From positions 1 through 12,437 of the forward strand of contig JAGPUY010000199.1 of NCBI GenBank assembly GCA_018067265.1: 12,437 nucleotides of DNA, given 5' to 3'. Under the pieces are notes generated by a model. The model saw nothing but the letters and a program-made list of their open reading frames with translations, did no database searches and was not told where the DNA came from. Positions 1 to 7,514 of this stretch are shown one piece after another; positions within the stretch are counted from its first letter, which is position 1; each line of letters opens with the position of its first letter. A program made the translations under genes and the position numbers. This DNA comes from Oceanihabitans sp. (lineage in GTDB: Bacteria; Bacteroidota; Bacteroidia; Flavobacteriales; Flavobacteriaceae).

Positions 1-857
1 GTTAAGAAAATTGGAGCAATACCATTAGTCCCTGCAATTACTGGAGCAAAATTAATAAATGGTACATATGGGCTAAAAGGAACACCCGTCCATAAAGCCA
101 CGTTGTATACACCAGACATTCTAGAAGAACCAACACCCATGGTTCCTTTTTCTGCAATTAGCATGACACGCTTATCTGGATGTTGTTCTTTTAAAGCTAA
201 TAATTCATTTTGCATGTCTTTATTATGCTCGAACATACATTGACCATGTAACTCACGATCGGATCTGGAGTGTGCATCTCCTCCTGGAGATAATAAATCT
301 GTAGAGATATCTCCTACTCCAGCAACATAAGTAACTACGTCTATTGTTTCATCTATTTCTGGAAGCTTCGTAAAAAACTCTGCCTTCGCATAACTTTCTA
401 TAATATCTTTTGCTATTTCACTACCATTCTTAAAAGCATCTTCTAAACGAGAAGTATCTGCTTCATAAAGAAAAACCTGTGTTTTTAAAACGGCAGCAGC
501 TTCCTTTGCGATAGCGGCATCTGTTCCTAAAGCTAAATCTAATAACACTTCTACGGAAGGTCCACCTTTCATATGCGACAATTGCTCTAAAGCAAAAGTT
601 GGCGTAATCTCTTTAACCATAGATTCTCCTAAAATGATTTCTTTTAGAAACTTCGCCTTTACACTTGCAGCACTTGTTGTACCAGGTAAAACATTATAGA
701 TAAAAAAGTTTAGAGATTCTTCTCTGTACGCATTATCTACCTCTTTAATTTGGGTAATAATTTCGCTAAGTAATTCAGCACCATCAATTGGCTTCGGATG
801 AAGTCCTAGTTCTTTACGGTCTTCAATCTCCTTAATGTAATCTTTATACGTGTTCAT
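1..857 (-). CDS. acnB: Aconitate hydratase B (AcnB), N-terminal part, cut by the window edge
   Basis: AcnB interconverts citrate and isocitrate in the cytoplasmic TCA cycle, and in many bacteria also hydrates 2-methylaconitate in the methylcitrate cycle. The gene reads leftward from an ATG at 857 and runs open through base 1, giving 285 residues of an enzyme that is normally 850-930 long. The start resembles other AcnB proteins, with a KELGLHPKPIDGAELL segment near residues 15-30 that matches the APKPLD region of the E. coli enzyme. The first ~155 residues are the helical HEAT-like domain special to AcnB; the later part, including LSPGGDAHSRSDRELHG and EKGTMGVGSSRMSG, belongs to the swivelling domain. 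The iron-sulfur cysteines lie beyond the window. An in-frame TTG at 881 could add eight residues, but the ATG fits family N-termini better. It is 433 bases downstream of moxR, so it is probably transcribed separately. Confidence 0.93.
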   Translation of the reverse strand, partial: MNTYKDYIKEIEDRKELGLHPKPIDGAELLSEIITQIKEVDNAYREESLNFFIYNVLPGTTSAASVKAKFLKEIILGESMVKEITPTFALEQLSHMKGGPSVEVLLDLALGTDAAIAKEAAAVLKTQVFLYEADTSRLEDAFKNGSEIAKDIIESYAKAEFFTKLPEIDETIDVVTYVAGVGDISTDLLSPGGDAHSRSDRELHGQCMFEHNKDMQNELLALKEQHPDKRVMLIAEKGTMGVGSSRMSGVYNVALWTGVPFSPYVPFINFAPVIAGTNGIAPIFL

Positions 858-1138
858 ATTAACTGGAATAATTCTTTTCAATCTTAATTAAACGGGATTT
901 TATTTTGAAAAAATGTCATGATATTTCCAACAGCTTCGCGCATTTTATCAATATCGTTAACTATATCAATGACAAATCCATCTTACTTAAGATTTAGGGT
1001 TGATTTCTTTTAAAATATCTAGCGAAATTACGAAATTTAGAAGAGTTTAAAAAATATATAAAGATATGGGAGAATGATTAAACATAACCTAACAAAAATA
1101 CTAATTTAGCACTTCATATTGCGAATACGATAATCTAC

Positions 1139-1279
1139 ATGATGAAAAATAGCAAATTAATAAATGAAACTAGAAATATTGCCAAACAATCTATTTGTAA
1201 TGGTTCTAAATTAATATTACCAGGAAAATATGTAGAGGAAAAGCAGGCAATATCGCACTATCAAAGTGCTTCGTTGTAA
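1139..1279 (+). CDS. Possible small ORF of 46 codons, unknown function
   Basis: An ORF opens with two consecutive ATG codons (1139 and 1142) and ends at TAA 1277-1279. The product would be basic and polar, beginning MMKNSKLINETRN, with a single cysteine near residue 20, no signal peptide and no membrane helix. I do not recognise a family. There is no Shine-Dalgarno sequence, which is normal in this phylum, and no good promoter. The frame is open upstream to about 1088, so it could equally be the end of a decayed gene. It runs antisense to all neighbours and its 3' end coincides with the hairpins at 1255-1286. This is a weak call. Confidence 0.2.
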   Translation: MMKNSKLINETRNIAKQSICNGSKLILPGKYVEEKQAISHYQSASL

Positions 1280-1286
1280 AAACGAA
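1255..1286 (-). terminator. Two abutting hairpins just beyond the moxR stop
   Basis: Two perfect inverted repeats sit end to end: GCACT/AGTGC (1255-1259 and 1265-1269) and TTCGTT/AACGAA (1270-1275 and 1281-1286), each with a five-base loop. They begin five bases after the moxR stop codon in the minus direction. Neither is followed by a T-run on either strand, so this is not a classic intrinsic terminator; it may protect the operon's 3' end or cause weak termination. Confidence 0.3.
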
Positions 1287-1290
1287 TATA

Positions 1291-2244
1291 CTAAAATAAG
1301 CTTTTAATTATTTGTTCTTCGGAAATGCCTTCTGCTTCTGCTTTATAATTTTTGATAATTCGATGACGAAGAATACTTGTAGCTACTGCTTGAACGTCTT
1401 CCATATCCGGAGAAAATTTACCGTTTATAACGGCATGTGTTTTGGCTGCTAATATTAAGTTTTGAGAAGCTCTTGGTCCTGCTCCCCAATCGATATAATT
1501 TTTAACTAAATCTGCTGCAGTATCACTATTTGGTCTCGTTTTAGCCACCATTTTCACCGCATATTCTATTACATTATCTGCAACTGGAATACGACGAATA
1601 AGTTGTTGGAAACCAATAATTTCTTCCGCAGAAAACAAGGTATTCACCTTTGCTTGCACATTGGAGGTTGTTGCTTTTACCACTTGTACTTCCTCTTGAA
1701 AAGAAGGATAGTCTAAATGTATAGCAAACATAAATCTATCTAATTGTGCTTCTGGTAACGGGTAGGTTCCTTCTTGCTCAATTGGGTTTTGTGTTGCTAA
1801 AACAAAATATGGTAAACTTAATTTATAATGATGTCCAGAAACAGTAACTGCTCTTTCTTGCATTGCTTCTAAAAGCGCTGCTTGTGTTTTTGGTGGTGTT
1901 CTATTGATTTCATCTGCTAAAATAATATTAGCAAATATTGGTCCTTTTATAAACTTGAAGTTTCGGTTTTCGTCTAGAATTTCACTACCTAAAATATCAC
2001 TAGGCATTAAATCTGGCGTAAACTGTATTCTTTTAAAATCTAATCCTAGCGTTTGTGCAATTGTATTTACCATTAGCGTTTTTGCTAAACCTGGTACACC
2101 AATTAAAAGAGCATGTCCTCCTGAAAATATAGCGATCAGGATTTGGTTGACTACTTCATCTTGTCCTACAATGACTTTAGCAATCTCTTGTCTTAAGTCT
2201 TTATATTTTTTTACAAATTGTTCTACAGCTGCTACGTCAGACAT
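1291..2244 (-). CDS. MoxR-family AAA+ ATPase
   Basis: This is a 317-residue cytoplasmic MoxR-type AAA+ chaperone ATPase; family members help assemble or activate protein complexes, often with VWA-domain partners. The core is complete: Walker A GVPGLAKT (residues 49-56), Walker B IILADEIN (107-114), sensor 1 LATQNP (149-154), the EAQLDRF segment (165-171) and sensor 2 GAGPRAS (254-260), followed by the helical lid. Length and motifs are normal for the family. The ATG at 2244 comes one base after the stop of the upstream surA-like gene, so translation is probably coupled and the gene is the last in the parvulin operon. The DUF58 and VWA genes that usually follow moxR in Bacteroidota are absent here; a 433-base gap and acnB follow instead. 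That it serves envelope protein folding is inferred from context only. Confidence 0.93.
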   Translation of the reverse strand: MSDVAAVEQFVKKYKDLRQEIAKVIVGQDEVVNQILIAIFSGGHALLIGVPGLAKTLMVNTIAQTLGLDFKRIQFTPDLMPSDILGSEILDENRNFKFIKGPIFANIILADEINRTPPKTQAALLEAMQERAVTVSGHHYKLSLPYFVLATQNPIEQEGTYPLPEAQLDRFMFAIHLDYPSFQEEVQVVKATTSNVQAKVNTLFSAEEIIGFQQLIRRIPVADNVIEYAVKMVAKTRPNSDTAADLVKNYIDWGAGPRASQNLILAAKTHAVINGKFSPDMEDVQAVATSILRHRIIKNYKAEAEGISEEQIIKSLF

Positions 2245-2245
2245 A

Positions 2246-3664
2246 TTATTTCTTTAACCAGTTACTAGAAAAATCACAATCTCTATGCGCTCCATTAATC
2301 TTAATATAGGTATCCTTGATTTTTTCATCTTGCCATTTCTCAATAGCATTGAAACGTTTTTCGGTTAATGCCAGTTCTTTAATTTTTAAATAATCACGGG
2401 AGTAATCTGCTTCGTGCTCATCTACTCGATCTGTAACACGTAATATTTTGAATTTTACTTTTCCAGTTCTGTCTTGTTCTGTTTGAACTAAACTTACTTC
2501 ACCTTCTTTTAAGTCTTGAATTAGCGTATATAATTCTGTGTCTATTTTAGTTAATTCGAAATTATAATCTTGGGTTGCTGGGTTTATTAAAAAACCGCCT
2601 TCGCTTTTCGTTTCTTTTTCATCACTATATTTTTTTGCTGCATCCTCAAAAGTAATTTCTCCACTTACTATTTTTTGGCGTACATCTTCTAAAGCATCTT
2701 TAGCTTCTGTAATTGCAGATTCTGAAACTTGCGGGATAAGTAGAATATGACGAACATCAAATTCTTGTCCTCTAATTTTTTCTAATTGAATAATATGGTA
2801 CCCAAAGTCTGTTTCAAATGGATCGGATATTTCACCTTCTTGTAATGAAAAAGCAATATCTCTAAACTCTTTTACCATTAATGGTTTTTCTCTATTTAAA
2901 GTATATAAACCACCTTTAGCGACAGATGCTTTATCGTCGGTATACAACACCACTTTAGAACGGAAACTGGCACCGTTTTCTAATACGTCTGTTTTAAATT
3001 CTTTAAGTCTATTGATTACTTTTTGCGTTTCTTCTGGCGCTATTTTTGGTTCTATTACTATTTGAGACACTTTAAGTTCTGTTCCAAATGTTGGTCTTTC
3101 GTCTACTGGTATCATATTAAAAAAGATTCTAACCTCTTCTGGTGTAACCTCTACTTCATCAATAATACTACCTTGCATACGCTTTGCTAGTTCATTGCTT
3201 TTATTAATCTCAAACATTTCCTCTCTAAAGCTCTTTTCATCATCTTTTTTGTAAAAATCAAGAAGCTCTTGCATATCTCCTCCGGTTTGCGATAAAAATT
3301 GTTGTATTTGATAATCTACATTGCTTCTTATTTCTGCATCGGAAACCTCTATACTATCTTGTACTGCATGATGTGCATATAGTTTGTTTTCTAAAAGAGA
3401 ACCAAATAACTGACATCTCGGGATATCATCTGTAGATACACCTTGTGCTTTCATTTGTAAAATAGTTTTATCTATATCCGATTCTAAGATAATATGTTCT
3501 CCAACAACGGCAGCTACGCCATCAATCTTTGTTGCTTGATTCGACAAAGATGTCTTTACGCTATCGGTCGCAACTTCTTCCTTTATTGGATCTTCTATGA
3601 TCTCTTGCGCAGTTAATACATTTGTAATTAATACTGCTATACTTAGTATAAATAGTTGTTTCAA
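2246..3664 (-). CDS. SurA-like periplasmic chaperone/peptidyl-prolyl isomerase with two parvulin domains
   Basis: This protein resembles SurA, the periplasmic chaperone that escorts outer-membrane proteins. I place the start at TTG 3664, one base after the stop of the preceding gene, because it gives a classic 20-residue signal peptide (MKQLFILSIAVLITNVLTAQ, the TTG read as Met) and 472 residues. The only ATG, at 3703, adds 13 polar residues and overlaps the upstream gene by 38 bases. In TTG numbering, a SurA N-terminal helical region spans about 47-172, parvulin domain 1 about 198-295 and domain 2 about 303-412. Domain 1 keeps FGYH (287-290), but its first histidine is glutamine (SQIVI). Domain 2 keeps the first histidine (RHILL) but has lost FGxH. 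Chaperone activity is therefore likely, isomerase activity uncertain. It precedes moxR by one base. Confidence 0.9.
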   Translation of the reverse strand: MKQLFILSIAVLITNVLTAQEIIEDPIKEEVATDSVKTSLSNQATKIDGVAAVVGEHIILESDIDKTILQMKAQGVSTDDIPRCQLFGSLLENKLYAHHAVQDSIEVSDAEIRSNVDYQIQQFLSQTGGDMQELLDFYKKDDEKSFREEMFEINKSNELAKRMQGSIIDEVEVTPEEVRIFFNMIPVDERPTFGTELKVSQIVIEPKIAPEETQKVINRLKEFKTDVLENGASFRSKVVLYTDDKASVAKGGLYTLNREKPLMVKEFRDIAFSLQEGEISDPFETDFGYHIIQLEKIRGQEFDVRHILLIPQVSESAITEAKDALEDVRQKIVSGEITFEDAAKKYSDEKETKSEGGFLINPATQDYNFELTKIDTELYTLIQDLKEGEVSLVQTEQDRTGKVKFKILRVTDRVDEHEADYSRDYLKIKELALTEKRFNAIEKWQDEKIKDTYIKINGAHRDCDFSSNWLKK

Positions 3665-3665
3665 T

Positions 3666-4529
3666 TTATTTGTAGATTTCAAATTTTTTGTTTGTAATTG
3701 CATCTTTAGTAATATCCTTTTCTAATTCTCTTATTTTCTCTAACTTCCTCTTATTAATAACAATTTGGTCTATTGTTGGTTTTACATACTCTAAAGGAGC
3801 TGTACTGTTTTGCAATAGTACGTCATTAATTTGCATCAAATATAAACCTAATGAATCTTTGAGTTGTATAAAATTAGATTTTTTTAACAGTTCGTCTTTA
3901 TTATCTGTATTAATTACAGGTATTTTACCTACTATTTGGTTCCATCGTATCCAAATAGAATCATTTAAGGAGTAGGATTTAAATTGAATGGATATCGAAT
4001 CTAGGTCTCTTTTATCTTTTGCATCAAACCTTCTCAATTTTTTAGCTATTTCAATGGCATCTGCTTCTTTCATTTTTTCATCCAAATTAATATAGCGAAA
4101 CATAATTAGCTCTTCGTTTAATTTAAAGGCTTCTTTATTATCTGCATAATAAGTCTCTGCTTCTTCTTGGGAAACTACGGTATCTAAATCTCTATTGACT
4201 AATGCTTCTAAATATGCTTTAGAATATAAATCGTTTTTATATTGTTCTACTAACCTATTATATTGATTCAGTTTTGTTTCATTTAAATTTAGCTTTGCTC
4301 CTTGCACTAATAGTTGCTGTGTTGCCCAACCAGTAATATAATTATTTATTAAAACAATACTGTCTTCTTTAGATGCGTCTGAAGAAATCAAATCTTGAAT
4401 ATCTTCTTTATACAAGTAAGCATCTTTTACTCTAGCAACAGGAATTCTATTGTCTGTTTCTTTGAAAAAATCACAAGAAAAGAATAGAAATACAGTAGCG
4501 AAAATGAATATGTAAGAGGTGAATTTCAA
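3666..4529 (-). CDS. Parvulin-like lipoprotein, SurA-related, probably non-catalytic
   Basis: This 287-residue protein is a predicted lipoprotein: a hydrophobic segment ends in the lipobox LFFSC, with Cys19 as the lipid-anchored residue. The start is TTG (4527-4529, complement CAA), directly after the upstream stop TAA; no ATG lies in or before the signal sequence. Residues about 30-130 look like the SurA helical N-terminal domain (RVKDAYLYKEDI, then YITGWATQQLL). The following region matches the parvulin plan in outline, but both usual histidines are gone: the HILI position reads FRYI (144-147) and the FGYHII position reads LGLYLM (227-232). It is therefore likely a chaperone or scaffold rather than an isomerase. 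It has zero-base spacing to the gene before it, so translational coupling is expected. Whether it ends in the inner or outer membrane cannot be told from the sequence. Confidence 0.85.
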   Translation of the reverse strand: MKFTSYIFIFATVFLFFSCDFFKETDNRIPVARVKDAYLYKEDIQDLISSDASKEDSIVLINNYITGWATQQLLVQGAKLNLNETKLNQYNRLVEQYKNDLYSKAYLEALVNRDLDTVVSQEEAETYYADNKEAFKLNEELIMFRYINLDEKMKEADAIEIAKKLRRFDAKDKRDLDSISIQFKSYSLNDSIWIRWNQIVGKIPVINTDNKDELLKKSNFIQLKDSLGLYLMQINDVLLQNSTAPLEYVKPTIDQIVINKRKLEKIRELEKDITKDAITNKKFEIYK

Positions 4530-6464
4530 TTATTTATTTAATTTAGATTTTACGGTTGCAAATACTTGTTGATTAATAGAAACGCTATACTTGTTTTTTA
4601 ATATGGTTAACCAGTTTTTTTCTTTTGCATCTTGAAAGTCGCTGGATACTTTACCTTTTGCTTCTTCCAATGTCTTGAACGCTTTTGGAAGCACCTCATT
4701 CACTTTTACTACAACATAAGAATCGTTATGGCTTAGCACTTTGGATACGCCTTTTTTAAACGAAAGGCCTTCTGGTAATGCTTGATGCGCGGCATCCATA
4801 AGTCCGGAAGTAAAGATTACATTGACTTCATCTTTAGTATTCACGGTGTTTTTTATTTCTGCAATGCTATTCCCTTTTTTAAGTAATTTAGATACCTTAC
4901 TGATGTCTTTCTTTTTTGCGGAAGAAGCAACAACTGCATCCACGCGCTCATTAAAAAAGTAATTCTCCTTGTTTGCTGCATAAAATTCTTGCACAGCTAC
5001 CGAATCCTTAGCCGCAGCTTTCCAGATTTTATTTTCCATTAAATCAAACAACAACAAGCCATCGCGATATTCACCAAGAATGTTTGCAAAATCTTCATTT
5101 TCAAATTCTAGGTTTTCTTCTTGATACACCAGCATATTTTCGTCCAAAAAGGTATTATATGCATTTGCGACTATATCCCTAAAAGGCAACTGTTTTGTGC
5201 TTCTGCTACGTTGGCTTTTCATTAAAAAGTTCGCAAAATCGTTATACGTAAACGGTTTGTTTTCTATTTTAACAAAAGCGTTCTCTGTTTGAAAGTCTGC
5301 TGGTACTCTCCATTTACTTGTATAATATTCGGTATTTAATATCGACGTGAAATATGCTAAATCCGTATCTACATTAGATATTGCATAACGTTGTTTTAGT
5401 TTATTTATTCTAGAAGTACTTATTAATTTAGATCTGCTATCTCGCTTTACTTTTGCTTCTAACGTAGACTTCATGTCTTCAAAAGGAGCCGTTTCTATTT
5501 TTTTGATAAGCTTCATAATGTGCCAACCAAAATCAGATTTAAATGGCTCGGTATATGTTCCTTCCGTTTCTATAGTGAAAGCCTGGTCTTCAAATTCTTG
5601 GGAACGTAATTCGCCGCTAGAAAAAGGAGCTAACTTTCCTCCTTTAATGGAAGTACTTTTATCTTCCGAAAACTGCTTTGCTAAAGAGGCAAAGTCTTCA
5701 CCTTGTTGTAGTTTTTTGTATATATCTTGAATTCTACTTTCGGCATCTTCCTTTTCCAAATTAATCATAATATGCGCAATCTCTCTTTGTCCTCTAGATT
5801 CTCGTTTATCTAAAACATTTATTATGTGGAAACCAAATTGGGTTCTAAAGGGTAATGAAACCGCTCCTATTTCTGTATTAAATGCTACATTTTCAAAAGC
5901 ATAAACCATTTTAAATCCGGAAAAATAACCTAAATCTTCCGCATACACTGTTTTACCATCATGTACCTCTTTTTGCACTGCTTTATACCCTTCTGTTAAA
6001 ACTCGATCTCTTAGGGAAAGCAATTCATTATAAACGGCTAAAGTATCTTTAGGACTTGCATCTTCTTCTACTCTAATTAAAATATGGCTAGCATTTATCT
6101 CGTTTGAAATACGCTGATAAGCCTCTTCTACTAAAGCATCTGTTACTTTAGTATCGGTTAAATAATTTTTAGCAAGTTGGTTTTTATAGTTACTTAACTC
6201 TCTTTTGTATTTAGGCATGGTATCAAAACCCAATGTCTTTGCTTCTTTTAACTTCAGTTTATAGTTTACGAAAAGCTCTAAATATGCATCTACATCTTTT
6301 TGAGACTCATCTTTAACTAAGTCCAAATTTTTATTAAAAACACGAATAAACTCCGAAGCATAAATTGGCTCCTGATCTACTGTAAAAAGAACATCCTTAT
6401 TTTGGTCTTGCGCCTGAAAACTTAAAGTAAATGCTAAAAAGAAAAGAGTTGAAAAAAATTTCAT
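4530..6464 (-). CDS. Periplasmic peptidyl-prolyl isomerase with two parvulin domains
   Basis: This is the first gene of the operon and encodes 644 residues. A signal peptide occupies residues 1 to about 19 (LFFLAFTLSFQAQ), followed by a SurA/PpiD-like helical N-terminal domain (about 24-120). Two parvulin domains follow: about 124-217, with SHILI and FGFHII, and about 229-320, with AHIMI and FGWHIM. Both domains keep the two histidines expected for prolyl isomerase activity. The remaining ~320 residues are a helical, lysine-rich region with no family I can name, possibly a substrate-binding or second foldase-like half. The probable role is folding of exported and outer-membrane proteins in the periplasm. 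The ATG at 6464 lies about 27 bases from the predicted transcription start, and the stop abuts the TTG of the lipoprotein gene. Confidence 0.92.
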   Translation of the reverse strand: MKFFSTLFFLAFTLSFQAQDQNKDVLFTVDQEPIYASEFIRVFNKNLDLVKDESQKDVDAYLELFVNYKLKLKEAKTLGFDTMPKYKRELSNYKNQLAKNYLTDTKVTDALVEEAYQRISNEINASHILIRVEEDASPKDTLAVYNELLSLRDRVLTEGYKAVQKEVHDGKTVYAEDLGYFSGFKMVYAFENVAFNTEIGAVSLPFRTQFGFHIINVLDKRESRGQREIAHIMINLEKEDAESRIQDIYKKLQQGEDFASLAKQFSEDKSTSIKGGKLAPFSSGELRSQEFEDQAFTIETEGTYTEPFKSDFGWHIMKLIKKIETAPFEDMKSTLEAKVKRDSRSKLISTSRINKLKQRYAISNVDTDLAYFTSILNTEYYTSKWRVPADFQTENAFVKIENKPFTYNDFANFLMKSQRSRSTKQLPFRDIVANAYNTFLDENMLVYQEENLEFENEDFANILGEYRDGLLLFDLMENKIWKAAAKDSVAVQEFYAANKENYFFNERVDAVVASSAKKKDISKVSKLLKKGNSIAEIKNTVNTKDEVNVIFTSGLMDAAHQALPEGLSFKKGVSKVLSHNDSYVVVKVNEVLPKAFKTLEEAKGKVSSDFQDAKEKNWLTILKNKYSVSINQQVFATVKSKLNK

Positions 6465-6497
6465 AATCTAGATAAATATATAATATATAGGTTCTTG

Positions 6498-6527
6498 CAA
6501 AAATAGAAATATAAACCTATTTACCAA
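6498..6527 (-). promoter_or_regulatory. Promoter of the parvulin-moxR operon
   Basis: On the minus strand a TTG (6525-6527) is separated by exactly 19 bases from TATTTTTG (6498-6505), a full match to the Bacteroidota TTG-N17-23-TAnnTTTG promoter. The predicted start is near 6491, giving a leader of about 27 bases before the ATG at 6464. Two of the three downstream genes abut or nearly abut their predecessor, so this probably drives all four. Confidence 0.75.
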
Positions 6528-6607
6528 GCTGTATTAACAAAGCATTAATAAGATTGTTTTAATTTGAAATAAGCAGGGACTAGACAAAAGTTATTAACAC
6601 GAAAACC

Positions 6608-6638
6608 TTGTAGTAAAATACTTTTTAAATATTATTTG
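6608..6638 (+). promoter_or_regulatory. Probable promoter of the T9SS cargo gene
   Basis: TTG at 6608-6610 is followed after 19 bases by TATTATTTG (6630-6638), which resembles the TAnnTTTG box with one extra base. Transcription would begin near 6645, upstream of the ATG at 6663. This supports that ATG rather than the in-frame TTG at 6636, which lies inside the box. The match is imperfect. Confidence 0.45.
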
Positions 6639-6662
6639 TATAATTACCTAAAAACAAACAAC

Positions 6663-7514
6663 ATGAAAGCAAAACTACTTTTTATTTTAACATTATTTCT
6701 TTCTTCATTTCTAGCAAATGCGCAAGACATTGGTTTTTTGGGTGATTTTAATGATTGGGGAAATGATGTGAACATGACTACTACAGACAACACAATTTTC
6801 ACTTTAAGTAGTTACTATTTACCTGCAACAGGATTAAAATTCAGACAAGATGATGGTTGGACAAATTCCTGGGGAGGAGATACTTTTCCCAATGGAACAT
6901 GGTCTGGCAACAACATTCCTGTAACTGCCGGATTTTACGATATTAGTATGGATATAGTTACTACGGCATACTCTTTTACTGCGGTAACATCATCCAACCA
7001 AAACGTAAGTATTATTGGAGACTTTAATGCTTGGGCAGGAGATTTTGTTTTATCTACAACAGATAATATAACGTACACTGCTACAGATGTAGCATTAACC
7101 ACTGGAGAATTAAAATTTAGAAGAGATGCAAATTGGTCTGCAAATTACGGAGGAACTTCATTAACAGGAACCGCAATGCCAAACTCCAGCAATATTACTA
7201 TTCCTTCTAATTCCGATTATGATATCTCATTTAATATCGAAACTTTGGCGTATTCCATTACAGAATCTGTTTTAAGCACGGAAGCTTTTGCGACAAATAA
7301 TAGCTATAAAATTATAAAAGGGCATCTATACGGAAGCTCCAACGCCCCAGTTACCATTAACATCTATAACTTAACAGGACAATTAGTTAAAACATATAGC
7401 GAGGTAGATCTTAATACTAACGCTAGTTTTAATTTAGAGTTGAAAGCAAATCAGCTTTATCTAGTAAGATTACAGTCGCAAAGCGGCATTAAAACACTTA
7501 AAACTATTTTATAA
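6663..7514 (+). CDS. T9SS-secreted protein with two SusE/SusF-like modules
   Basis: This encodes a 283-residue exported protein. MKAKLLFILTLFLSSFLANA is a clear signal peptide, cut before Gln21. Two tandem modules follow (about 23-106 and 115-200), each running GDFN-W, TTDN-, LKFR-D--W, a glycine-rich GG, then YDIS-, AYS-T. This is the pattern of the SusE/SusF beta-sandwich starch-binding modules, so carbohydrate binding is plausible but inferred. Residues about 213-283 form a type A T9SS sorting domain (INIYNLTGQLVKTY, then LYLVRL, then KTLKTIL), which would direct export across the outer membrane and attachment at the surface or release. There is no catalytic domain, which is unusual because such modules more often accompany amylases or sit in Sus loci; no susC, susD or glycosidase is nearby. 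The ATG at 6663 is chosen because it begins the signal peptide and lies downstream of the promoter. Confidence 0.85.
   Translation: MKAKLLFILTLFLSSFLANAQDIGFLGDFNDWGNDVNMTTTDNTIFTLSSYYLPATGLKFRQDDGWTNSWGGDTFPNGTWSGNNIPVTAGFYDISMDIVTTAYSFTAVTSSNQNVSIIGDFNAWAGDFVLSTTDNITYTATDVALTTGELKFRRDANWSANYGGTSLTGTAMPNSSNITIPSNSDYDISFNIETLAYSITESVLSTEAFATNNSYKIIKGHLYGSSNAPVTINIYNLTGQLVKTYSEVDLNTNASFNLELKANQLYLVRLQSQSGIKTLKTIL
6729..6980 (+). repeat. First copy of the tandem SusE/F-like module
   Basis: This is coding repeat unit 1 (residues about 23-106 of the 283-residue protein). It shares with unit 2 the ordered landmarks GDFN-W, TTDN, LKFR-D--W, GG, YDIS and AYS-T. The copies have diverged clearly at both DNA and protein level, so the duplication is old. 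Confidence 0.7.
7005..7262 (+). repeat. Second copy of the tandem SusE/F-like module
   Basis: This is coding repeat unit 2 (residues about 115-200), aligned end to end with unit 1 at the landmarks GDFNAW, TTDN, LKFRRDANW, GG, YDIS and AYSIT. The linker between units is only about eight residues. Confidence 0.7.

Larger units (their letters stand above)
858..1290. other. 433-base intergenic region between moxR and acnB
   Basis: This stretch carries no convincing full-length gene. On the minus strand, 884-982 holds 32 codons between stops that end in FFQNKIPFN and read like the tail of a protein, but they have no start context. On the plus strand, 1139-1279 is a 46-codon ORF. Two short perfect hairpins abut each other at 1255-1286. 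The acnB promoter should lie between about 870 and 930. The best match to the Bacteroidota -7 box is TAAGATTG (minus strand, 882-889), one base off consensus and without a clear -33 TTG, so I do not call it. Confidence 0.6.

Noticed and set aside
1904..2257. 117-codon plus-strand ORF opposite moxR
   Set aside because: It is a shadow of the moxR gene, whose reverse frame is complete with all AAA+ motifs; the shadow protein has no recognisable features.
6636..6662. Nine-codon N-terminal extension of the T9SS cargo from TTG 6636
   Set aside because: The TTG lies inside the predicted -7 box, and the signal peptide begins cleanly at the ATG 6663.
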